Shown here in pieces: positions 11,646-19,510 of a stretch of 64,000 nt of DNA. Below the pieces are notes generated by a model, which was given only the letters and a program-made list of their open reading frames with translations, had not been told where the DNA came from and ran no database searches. This stretch comes from Gemmatimonadota bacterium. GTDB taxonomy: Bacteria; JAAXHH01. The stretch lies in the NCBI GenBank assembly GCA_009841265.1, contig VXMB01000014.1, positions 289,490 to 353,489 of the forward strand, in the 5' to 3' direction. The position numbers and the translations under genes are program-made. The number at the start of each line of letters is the position of its first letter. The first letter of the stretch is position 1.

Positions 11646-12536
11646 TCAGAAGCCGGCAATCTGGCGTCCACTGAAGGTGAGCCGGAACATGAGCCGTTCG
11701 TAACGCGTGTCGTCAAAGGGCGTCGGGGCGTGCAGCGTGCACCGGTTGTCCCAGACCACCAGATCGCCCGGACGCCACCGGTGCATGTAGGTGTAGTCTT
11801 CTCCGGTCGCGTGGGCCTGCAGATCGTTCAGCAGTGCCGATCCCTCCGCGGGCGACATCCCTTCGACGGATTCGATGTGGCAAAGGGGCAGGTAGAGGGA
11901 CTTTCGTCCGGTCTCCGGGTGTCGCGCGACCAGGGGCCGGACGATCGGGGGAAACTGTGCCAGTAGTGTTTCGCTAAGCGGCGGCCGGTGCGGATTCTTC
12001 TTCCTGAGCAGTTCGTTGAGATGATTGTAGGAATGGACGGTCCGGATGGAATCGGTGCGTGCTTTGACTTCGTCCGGCAGGTCCTCATAGGCCGCGGTCA
12101 TGCCCGCGAAGCCCGTTTCCCCGCCCTCGGGGGGCGTGCGGATGCAGAACAGGCAGGATCCGACGGGCTGGGGATGGCGGAAAGAATCGTCCATGTGCCA
12201 CAGCAGCGGCGGCGGGTCCGCCTGGATGAAGAGCGCGGTGTACTTTCCGTTCTCCTTCGCGTTCCCGATGCGCAGGATGTCGGGGAACCCCGGAACCAGG
12301 AAGGCCGGATCATATTTCTCGTTGCCCTCGGGTGTCCCGAACCGGGTTACGAACCGGCGGAGATGGGAGGGTTCGATATGTCCCTGGTTACGGATGACCA
12401 CTAGTCCACCCGCCGCGTGAAAAGCGACCACGGCCCCCTTGACCATGGCTTCATCGAGCCGTGCGAGGTCCACGTCCCCGAGTTCGGCACCGAACCCGGA
12501 CCGGGTCAGCGAAGTGTAATTGGTAGTTTCAGTCAT
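11646..12536 (-). CDS. TauD/TfdA-family 2-oxoglutarate-dependent dioxygenase
   Basis: A 296-residue cytoplasmic Fe(II)/2-oxoglutarate dioxygenase. The proximal iron motif HxD is in LLWHMDDSFRHP, the distal His in VVWDNRCTLHAPTPFDD and the 2OG-binding Arg nearby in RYERLMFR. The family includes taurine, 2,4-D and other side-chain-cleaving or hydroxylating enzymes, with the usual 280-310 residues. It sits second in a compact minus-strand run: 19 nt after the PLP gene at 12556 and 6 nt before rtcB. The neighbours suggest catabolism of a modified acid, but substrate is unknown. Confidence 0.9.
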   Translation of the reverse strand: MTETTNYTSLTRSGFGAELGDVDLARLDEAMVKGAVVAFHAAGGLVVIRNQGHIEPSHLRRFVTRFGTPEGNEKYDPAFLVPGFPDILRIGNAKENGKYTALFIQADPPPLLWHMDDSFRHPQPVGSCLFCIRTPPEGGETGFAGMTAAYEDLPDEVKARTDSIRTVHSYNHLNELLRKKNPHRPPLSETLLAQFPPIVRPLVARHPETGRKSLYLPLCHIESVEGMSPAEGSALLNDLQAHATGEDYTYMHRWRPGDLVVWDNRCTLHAPTPFDDTRYERLMFRLTFSGRQIAGF

Positions 12537-12555
12537 GCCGGAAGCGTTTTCTGGA

Positions 12556-13659
12556 TCAGCGCAGTTTTCCGCGGCCGAGAATGGGCCAGACCGTCTCGAC
12601 GACCCCGTTGCGGATCCCGTAGAGGTGGTCGTGGAGGAACAGGGTGACGTCGGTGTACGCCACCATGAGGTCGAGTTTGTCCCCGACGGCGATCTCGTGA
12701 TTCGGACCGGTGAAGGTCACGGTCCCGTGTTCCGCGGACATGCGCACGCTCACCACGTCATCGACGCCCACCGGCATGGGCATGCCGAACCACGCGGGCA
12801 CCGTCTTGAACCCGGCGTCCACGATCAGCCGGTCCGGTTCAGGGCGGCTGGTGACCGTGACGTGCACGAAGATGGCGGGGTCGGTCCGAACCCCCCACAG
12901 GGTGTACATCACGTCGTTGAAGATCGCGCCGCCGGCCTGGATCTCGGTGATTCCTTCCAGGTCGGGCGTGACCGACAGCGTGCCGCTCCCGCCGCCGCTC
13001 ACGATATCGCAGGGCAGTCCTTCGGCCCGGCAGTGCTCTGCGGAGTCCACGAGATCTCCCACGGCCCGCCTGATCTCCCCGTGTTTCCAGTCGGAGCCTT
13101 CATCCACGCAGGCGTGTCCTTCCCAGGCCATGACCCCCCGGAAACGCAGGCCGGGGGTCCGGTGGACCTGCCGGGCAAGCTCGACGACCGGTTCGCCGGG
13201 CCGGACGCCGGCCCGCTCCATGCCCGTGTTCAGTTCGACGAGCACGCCGACCTCGACGCCGGTTTCCATCGCGGTGCGGCCCAGATCCTCCAGCGTGGCG
13301 TCGCTGTCGACGGCGACCTTCACGTCCGCCTGCCTGCAGAGATGGGCCAGGCGGATGTATTTCGGCGGTCCGACCACCTGGTTGGCGATGAGGATGTCCT
13401 CGACGCCGCCCGCGGCCATGACCTCGGCCTCACCGAGCTTGGCGCAGGTGACGCCGATAGCGCCGGCCTTCAGCAGCCTGTGGGCAATCGCCGGAATCTT
13501 GACCCCCTTGATGTGCGGGCGCCAGTCCACGCCGGCTTCCTTCAGCCGTTGCCCCACGGTGCGGATGTTGTTTTCAAGACGATCCAGGTCAACCCAGAGG
13601 ACCGGGGTGTCCAGATCTTCCTTTCGCGTTCCGATCTCGTCCAAAGTGTGTTCCCTCAC
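12556..13659 (-). CDS. Alanine racemase N-terminal/D-threonine aldolase-like PLP protein
   Basis: A 367-residue fold-type III PLP protein resembling D-threonine aldolase and D-serine dehydratase (DSD1). It begins with DTPVLWVDLDRLENNI. The PLP Lys is expected in RPHIKGVKIPAIA (about residue 51). The phosphate loop may be VSGGGSGTL. The only plausible start is GTG at 13659, without a clear ribosome site. The C-terminal His-x-Cys metal motif typical of D-Thr aldolases is not evident; the segment reads AYTDVTLFLHD instead. It may therefore be a racemase or have a different metal site. It leads the operon-like run into the TauD-type gene. Confidence 0.8.
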   Translation of the reverse strand: MREHTLDEIGTRKEDLDTPVLWVDLDRLENNIRTVGQRLKEAGVDWRPHIKGVKIPAIAHRLLKAGAIGVTCAKLGEAEVMAAGGVEDILIANQVVGPPKYIRLAHLCRQADVKVAVDSDATLEDLGRTAMETGVEVGVLVELNTGMERAGVRPGEPVVELARQVHRTPGLRFRGVMAWEGHACVDEGSDWKHGEIRRAVGDLVDSAEHCRAEGLPCDIVSGGGSGTLSVTPDLEGITEIQAGGAIFNDVMYTLWGVRTDPAIFVHVTVTSRPEPDRLIVDAGFKTVPAWFGMPMPVGVDDVVSVRMSAEHGTVTFTGPNHEIAVGDKLDLMVAYTDVTLFLHDHLYGIRNGVVETVWPILGRGKLR

Positions 13660-13870
13660 GTGTTGAGACTCGGCCGATGCGCCGTTTCGATCTCATGATC
13701 GGCAACGGCTTTCTGCAGATTTGGGCACGACGTCCCTCAAATTGTTCGAGAATTCGCAATGCCGTGCTGACTGACTATTTTGTATCACCTCGGCAACGCT
13801 CCGTCAAGGACGATTAGTGTATCGGTACCCAAACACAGGAGGACATCATGGAAATAGCTGGACTATTGAT

Positions 13871-15328
13871 TCAACCCTGGTACCGAACGTCTTTGAAAGG
13901 GGATACCAGAGGTCCGTCCGGGCAGTGCAGCCGGCCGTTCACGACCCATCCGCAGTCTCGCGCCTCGAGCTCCGACACGAGATACCCTTCCCACTTTCCT
14001 GTTTCTTCTTCATAGGCGGGGTCGCCCACCAGGTTGCGGCACTCGCCGGGATCCTCGTCCAGGTCGAAGAATTGCTTCTGATCGATTCGCGGCAGCCAGA
14101 TGAACTTCCGGTGGCCGTCCGTCACGTACTGCATCTCCTGTTCAGGCGCGTAGCACCAGCAATGCTCGCCATGCAGGTAGTCTCGCCAGCCTTCGGTTTT
14201 CCCCCGCATAAGTGGGAGGAGGCTTTGTCCTGTCACCGTGGGCGGCACGTCCACGTCGGCCGCGTCCAGGATCGTGGGCATGATGTCGCGGAGTTCGGCC
14301 ACGCCGTCCGGAACGGGAGCGTTGACCTTTTCGTCCCAGGCAGCCGGCGGGCAGACGATCAGCGGAATCCTCGCGCTGCCCTCGTAGGCATAGGTCTTGC
14401 GCCAGAGATGGTGGTCGCCCACCATGTCTCCGTGGTCGGACGTGAAGATGACCCAGGTGTTGGACCAGGCCGCCGGATCGTGCCGTTCCATCCAGTTCTT
14501 GAGCCGGCCGATCTGCGTGTCGATGAAGGAAATCTCCCCGTAGTACCCGGCCCGGCCGCGATGGATGCGCGCGGCCGACTGCTTCCCGTGCCAGGCATTC
14601 ACGTCCGTGGCGTCGAAGGGCACGTCGTGCATGTCCGCCCAGTCGCCGATGTACGGCGTCGGGGTCTCCCGGTCGTGGTACAGGTCGAAGTACCATGCGG
14701 GCGGCACGTAGGGCGAATGGGGCCGGGCGAAGCTGACGTTGAGGAAGAAGGGTTTCGCGCGGTCGCGCCGCGCGATGTAATGGATCGCCCGGCTCATGGT
14801 CCAGGCCGTCGGATGGAGGTATTCCTCCGTATGCCAGGGACGCCCGATCCAAGAGTTCCAGTTGACCCCGTGATCGTCAGGCGAGATGTCGCGCCGTTTC
14901 TCCCGGTCGAACCACCGGCGGTACTCGTCCCGCAGGCCCTGGGCGATCAGGCGGCCGGACTCGTCCAGTTCCGATGACTGAAAGCCCATGTCCGCCCGCT
15001 GCGGCGTGAAGTGGCCCTTCCCGACCAGGTGGGTGGCATATCCCGCGTCCGACAGTGTGCCGGCCAGGGTATGGGGGAAGTCGTTGGGTATCGGTCCCTG
15101 TCCCCGTCCCATACCGAGAACGCCGGTGTGCCACTGGTCCATGCCGGTCATCACGGTCGAACGGGCGGGAATACAGGAAGGGACCGCCGTGTAGGCGTGG
15201 GGAAACCGTGCGCCCCGTGCGGCCAGGTGGTCCAGGTTGGGTGTTTCCGCCACTGGATGTCCGTCGCAGCTCATGCAGTCGCCGCGCATCTGGTCCGCCA
15301 TGATGAAGATGACGTTGGGACGGGACAT
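13871..15328 (-). CDS. Sulfatase (arylsulfatase A-like, formylglycine type)
   Basis: A 485-residue alkaline-phosphatase-superfamily sulfatase. The N-terminal NVIFIMADQMRGD supplies metal-binding Asp. PSCIPARSTVMTG is the C-x-P-x-R signature, with Cys52 to be converted to formylglycine. Further ligands lie in FTSDHGDMVGDH. No signal peptide is seen, unlike many periplasmic sulfatases, so it may act on imported sulfate esters. AGGAG about 9 nt before the ATG supports the start at 15328. No anaerobic or aerobic sulfatase-maturating enzyme is in the window. It lies upstream of the PLP/TauD/rtcB/enolase run on the same strand, separated by 211 bp. Confidence 0.92.
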   Translation of the reverse strand: MSRPNVIFIMADQMRGDCMSCDGHPVAETPNLDHLAARGARFPHAYTAVPSCIPARSTVMTGMDQWHTGVLGMGRGQGPIPNDFPHTLAGTLSDAGYATHLVGKGHFTPQRADMGFQSSELDESGRLIAQGLRDEYRRWFDREKRRDISPDDHGVNWNSWIGRPWHTEEYLHPTAWTMSRAIHYIARRDRAKPFFLNVSFARPHSPYVPPAWYFDLYHDRETPTPYIGDWADMHDVPFDATDVNAWHGKQSAARIHRGRAGYYGEISFIDTQIGRLKNWMERHDPAAWSNTWVIFTSDHGDMVGDHHLWRKTYAYEGSARIPLIVCPPAAWDEKVNAPVPDGVAELRDIMPTILDAADVDVPPTVTGQSLLPLMRGKTEGWRDYLHGEHCWCYAPEQEMQYVTDGHRKFIWLPRIDQKQFFDLDEDPGECRNLVGDPAYEEETGKWEGYLVSELEARDCGWVVNGRLHCPDGPLVSPFKDVRYQG

Positions 15329-15590
15329 GGTTTTCTGCTCCTGGATGACGCGCTCCTGGATGACGCGGAGTCCGGCAATGAGCCCGGCGAATGGGATTCA
15401 TAACTTACGTGTCCCGTGTCTGCTGTCAAGATCGGAAGCCTTCCTCGCATCACGGCATATGACCATGGTATACGACTTCCGTTAAGCCGTTAATCCCCTT
15501 GACATTGGGGCGGTCTCCTCCACATTTCATGCAGGGCAGGACCGTCAATGTTCGAGACCTCGGGATCCCGTCAAAGGAGGCATGCGCCCC

Positions 15591-16808
15591 ATGGCTGCGC
15601 GAGACAAACCCTTAACTGATGAAGAGCGGGCATTCTGGGCGGACATACGGCGCCAGTTCTATCTCGACGACGGCGTGACCTTTCTCCAGGGCGGCTCGGT
15701 GGGTCCATCGGCGAGACCGGTCATCGAGCAGGTGATCGATTGGCTGCGGCAGGTGGAGAAGAACCCGCTGCGCAACCAGGGCGGCGGGCTCATGCGGTCC
15801 CTGGTAGAGTCGGCCCGCGAGAAAGTCGCCGATTTCACCGGGGCTTCCGCGAAAAACGTGGCCCTGGTACTCAACACCACGATGGGCATGAACGTCCCCG
15901 CCCGCGGGTTGCCCCTGCAGCCCGGCGGAGAGGTGTTGATGAGCGACCAGGAATACCCTTCCGTCCAGCGCATGTGGGAACACATGGCCAGGACACAGCA
16001 CGTGCTGATCCGGAAGGTTCCCCTGCCGACGCCGCCCGATACCCCGGGGGAGATCGTCGACGCCTTCGCCGCCTATATCACGCCACGCACCCAGGTCATG
16101 GTCTTCTCCCACGTCTACTGCACCACGGGTCTTGTTGCGCCCGTTGACGAACTGACCACCCTGGCCCACGACCACGGCGCCGTGGCCGTGGTGGATGGCG
16201 CGCACGCGGTCGGCATGGTGCCGGTCGATATCGAAGCATGGGGGTGCGATTTCTATGCCAGCAGTACGCACAAGTGGCTGCTCGCGCCCAAGGGGACGGG
16301 CATCTGCTATGTCGCGGATCCCTATCTGAGCGCGCTGCCGGCGCCCATTCTGGGATACAATACCTTCCCTGTGACCCACGCACGCCGGTTCGACGTGACG
16401 GGGACACACGACACGACGCACTTCGCCGGACTGGGCGCCGCCATCGATTTTCAACTGGGCATAGGATGGGAAGACCGGATCAGACCTTATTGCCTGGGTT
16501 TGGCCCGGTACCTGCGCGAACTGATCACGACGGAGATCGAAGGCGCCCGCATAACCGTGCCCTCCGGACCCGAGATGTCCGGATTCCTGACTTCCTTCAC
16601 CATAGACGGCTGCGATCTCAGCAAAGTCGTAGAGCTCATGTGGAAGGAGTATCGCATACAGATCGCCGGCACGCGGGCCGGCCATCTGCCCGTCTTCCGC
16701 ATATCCACGCACTTCTACGACAGTTACGAGGATATCGACCGGTTCATCGACGCGTTGAAGGAGGTGCTCGCCACCCGGCGGGACGAGCTGTTCGAAGAAC
16801 GGGATTGA
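15591..16808 (+). CDS. Class V aminotransferase (isopenicillin N epimerase/cysteine desulfurase-like)
   Basis: A 405-residue fold-type I PLP enzyme. The internal aldimine Lys is in YASSTHKWLLAPKGTG (K228) and the PLP-binding Asp in AVVDGAHAVGMV. The family holds isopenicillin-N epimerase-like enzymes, kynureninase-like proteins and cysteine desulfurases, with no obvious persulfide Cys loop here. AAGGAGG at 15574-15580 leaves only 1 nt to the ATG at 15582 but 10 nt to the ATG at 15591, so the latter is chosen. It precedes the XPB-type helicase by 10 nt and is probably co-transcribed with it. Substrate unknown. Confidence 0.88.
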   Translation: MAARDKPLTDEERAFWADIRRQFYLDDGVTFLQGGSVGPSARPVIEQVIDWLRQVEKNPLRNQGGGLMRSLVESAREKVADFTGASAKNVALVLNTTMGMNVPARGLPLQPGGEVLMSDQEYPSVQRMWEHMARTQHVLIRKVPLPTPPDTPGEIVDAFAAYITPRTQVMVFSHVYCTTGLVAPVDELTTLAHDHGAVAVVDGAHAVGMVPVDIEAWGCDFYASSTHKWLLAPKGTGICYVADPYLSALPAPILGYNTFPVTHARRFDVTGTHDTTHFAGLGAAIDFQLGIGWEDRIRPYCLGLARYLRELITTEIEGARITVPSGPEMSGFLTSFTIDGCDLSKVVELMWKEYRIQIAGTRAGHLPVFRISTHFYDSYEDIDRFIDALKEVLATRRDELFEERD

Positions 16809-16818
16809 CCCGGAACCC

Positions 16819-18216
16819 ATGCTCAGACTCGAATTCGACCGCGGGACCATCCTGGTGCACGGCGACCGGGACCAGGTGGACGCGTTGTCCCTGCCCGGCT
16901 GCGCGTTCGACCGGCGGGTGGCGCTGCACCGCGCGCCGGCGCGACATTACCGCGAGATCATCACCCGGCTCAACGACCGGGGCATCCCCCACCAGGACGA
17001 CGCCCGGTCCTACGGGAAGCTGGACTTGTCCTTCCAGTCGGACCGGTCCCCCTTTCCCTACCAGCAGGAGGCCGTGGACGCCTGGTGGAAGGCGGGCGGA
17101 CGGGGCATCGTCGTACTGCCGACCGGCGCGGGCAAGACTTTCGTCGCGCTCATGTGCATGGCCCGCGTCCAGCGCGGCACGCTGGTCGTCGTTCCGACCA
17201 TCGACCTGATGCAGCAGTGGTACGGCGTGATTTCCAGCCAGTTCGACACCGAAGTCGGGCTGATCGGCGGGGGATACTACGACATCGAGCCCGTCTCCGT
17301 GTCCACCTACGATTCCGCGTACCTGCACATGGAGCGGTTCGGCCATCAGTTCGGACTCGTGGTCTTCGACGAATGCCACCACCTGCCCGGCCCCTCCTAC
17401 CTGATGACCGCGGACCTGTCGCTGGCGCCCTACCGGCTGGGATTGACCGCCACGCTCGAACGGGAGGACGGGGCGGAACACCTCCTGCGGGACGCGATCG
17501 GCGATACGGTCTACCGCCAGGAGATCCGTTCGCTGAGCGGGGAATACCTTTCCGGATACGAGACCATAAAGATCAGCGTGCGTCTTTCGCCGGAAGAGCG
17601 CACGGAGTACCAGGAGGCGAGAAACACCTACCGGGCGTTCCTGGACAGCCAGCGGATCGCCCTGTCCGGCCCAGGTGGATGGGTGCGTTTCCTGGCGGCG
17701 ACGTCGCGGAGCGAGGAGGGACGGAGGGCTTTCACGGCCTACCGGGCCCAGAAGGCCATCGCCCAGGGTTCGCAGGCCAAGCTGCGCGTCCTGGAACGGC
17801 TGATCCGCCAGCACCGCCGCGACCGCATGCTCATCTTCACCAGCGACAACGAAACGGTATACCGAATCTCGCGACGGTTCCTCGTCCCCGCCATCACGCA
17901 CCAGACTAAGGTCAAGGAGCGCCAGGACATCCTGGCGGCGTTCAACGCGGGCAGGTACCCCTTCCTGGTCACGTCCCGCGTGCTGAACGAAGGGGTCGAC
18001 GTCCCCGAAGCCAACATCGCTGTGGTACTTTCCGGCACCGGCAGCGTGAGAGAGCATGTGCAGCGTCTCGGCCGGATCCTGCGCCGCGTCGAGGGGAAGC
18101 ACGCATTGCTCTACGAACTGGTGGCCGAGCAGACGGGCGAGGAATACGCGAGTACCCGGCGCAGGCAGCACAGTGCCTACCGGAAGCCGCCGGCTCAGGA
18201 GAACGCGACATGCTGA
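16819..18216 (+). CDS. XPB/Ssl2-type superfamily 2 DNA helicase
   Basis: A 465-residue SF2 helicase. After an N-terminal damage-recognition-like region (LEFDRGTILV) and a Q-type motif (FPYQQEAVDAW), it carries Walker A PTGAGKTFVAL (K106), the DEAD-box variant DECHH (D184), motif III GLTATLERED and motif VI VQRLGRILRR. The compact layout and partner gene match the archaeal-type XPB found in archaea and some bacteria, which opens DNA for nucleotide excision repair. Its stop overlaps the start of the Bax1-like gene (ATGCTGA), so the two are translationally coupled. A generic restriction-type helicase is less likely because of the partner. Confidence 0.88.
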   Translation: MLRLEFDRGTILVHGDRDQVDALSLPGCAFDRRVALHRAPARHYREIITRLNDRGIPHQDDARSYGKLDLSFQSDRSPFPYQQEAVDAWWKAGGRGIVVLPTGAGKTFVALMCMARVQRGTLVVVPTIDLMQQWYGVISSQFDTEVGLIGGGYYDIEPVSVSTYDSAYLHMERFGHQFGLVVFDECHHLPGPSYLMTADLSLAPYRLGLTATLEREDGAEHLLRDAIGDTVYRQEIRSLSGEYLSGYETIKISVRLSPEERTEYQEARNTYRAFLDSQRIALSGPGGWVRFLAATSRSEEGRRAFTAYRAQKAIAQGSQAKLRVLERLIRQHRRDRMLIFTSDNETVYRISRRFLVPAITHQTKVKERQDILAAFNAGRYPFLVTSRVLNEGVDVPEANIAVVLSGTGSVREHVQRLGRILRRVEGKHALLYELVAEQTGEEYASTRRRQHSAYRKPPAQENATC

Positions 18217-19463
18217 CGGGCGACCTGCTCCGCGTCCGGTTCCGCAAGGGACAGATCCAGCTTCCCTACATCGACGAAGCGAGCGGGGACCACCTGGGCG
18301 TGGCCGAAACGCTGATCCGCGCCTTCGACGGCCATGTAGGCGGATCCCGGCAGGAACTCGACGAAGAACTCGCGGATATCACGGGTGCGGGAACGGAATT
18401 CCTGTTTCATCGCGGCCTGAGCAAGCTGTTGAAGGATCGCTGCACGTTCGCGGCCGCTTCGCCCGTCGACCCGGTGGAACTGCGAAGCGAAATCTTCGAT
18501 TCAGCGGCGGCGGCTTACCGGAACACGGACCAGGTCCGCATCGACCGGGAGGCCGTTCTGGCCGAGGCGGCGAAATCGGCCGGCATCGAAGCAAAGGAGG
18601 TCGACCAGGCCTTCTATGCCGATCTCAAGGCGGCCGAGCGGCTGGAGTCTTTCAAGTCCTGCACCCCGGAGTGGCTCCTGGGCAGGTACAACGTCGCGCT
18701 GGCCCAGGCCGCCCTGTTCCGGGCGACGGAACTCGACCTGCATGTCGAGGGCGAGACCCCGGCCCGTTACCGCGACCTCTTCCGGAAGCTGAAGTTCTTC
18801 CGGCTGCTCCACGAGATCCGGCAGACCGGTCCGGGGGCATACCATATTCATATCGACGGCCCCATGGCGCTCTTCAAGTCCTCCCAGCGCTACGGACTGC
18901 AGATCGCCCAGTTTCTTCCCGCGGTCCTGCACTGCGGGAACTGGCGGATCGCCGCTTCCGTGACCTGGGGCGCCAGGCGCCGGGAGGGCGTGTTCACGCT
19001 CACTCCCGAAACGGGACTCAAACCCATCGGCCCTTCCACGGGCCAGTGGATACCCGAGGAGGTGGCCTGGCTCGAAGAACGGTTCGGCCGGCTGAAAACG
19101 GTCTGGCGCATGGCTGCCGGATCGGAAATCATCGACCTCGGAGGCCGGGGCGTACTGGTCCCCGATTATGTCTTTACCCATCCGGCCGCAGGGACGAAAG
19201 TGTACCTGGATTTCCTCGGTTTCTGGCGTTCCTCGGCGGTCCGGACGCGTCTCGACCTACTCAGGCGCCACGGCCCTCCCAACCTGATCCTGGCGATTTC
19301 CGACGATCTCGCCGTGGACGACGAATCCTCGTCGGGGCTGCCGGGTGAGGTGTACAGATTCCGGCGGACGCCCGTGGCCCGCGACATCCTCGGAATCCTC
19401 GACGCCATGACGGCTGAGACCCCTGGAGAATCTCCGGCGACGCTGGACCTGTTCGATCACTGA
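18210..19463 (+). CDS. DUF790 family nuclease, Bax1-like partner of XPB
   Basis: A 417-residue DUF790 protein. The N-terminus (MLTGDLLRVRFRKGQIQLPYI) is typical of Bax1, the archaeal XPB-binding structure-specific endonuclease. The C-terminal part has GVLVPDYVF followed by KVYLDFLGFW, the expected placement of PD-(D/E)xK-like acidic residues (with Asp in the position where Glu is common). It overlaps the helicase stop by 7 nt. In archaea the pair unwinds and incises damaged DNA; the arrangement here argues for the same function. Nuclease activity is inferred, the family assignment is firm. Confidence 0.85.
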   Translation: MLTGDLLRVRFRKGQIQLPYIDEASGDHLGVAETLIRAFDGHVGGSRQELDEELADITGAGTEFLFHRGLSKLLKDRCTFAAASPVDPVELRSEIFDSAAAAYRNTDQVRIDREAVLAEAAKSAGIEAKEVDQAFYADLKAAERLESFKSCTPEWLLGRYNVALAQAALFRATELDLHVEGETPARYRDLFRKLKFFRLLHEIRQTGPGAYHIHIDGPMALFKSSQRYGLQIAQFLPAVLHCGNWRIAASVTWGARRREGVFTLTPETGLKPIGPSTGQWIPEEVAWLEERFGRLKTVWRMAAGSEIIDLGGRGVLVPDYVFTHPAAGTKVYLDFLGFWRSSAVRTRLDLLRRHGPPNLILAISDDLAVDDESSSGLPGEVYRFRRTPVARDILGILDAMTAETPGESPATLDLFDH

Positions 19464-19510
19464 GAAGCGGCATAAATGGGTTGATTTGAACGACCGCCGT
19501 GCCATAGGTT

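Noticed and set aside
15499-15527. TTGACA near the class V aminotransferase as a promoter.
   Set aside because: The -35 is perfect, but no acceptable -10 occurs at 16-19 nt.
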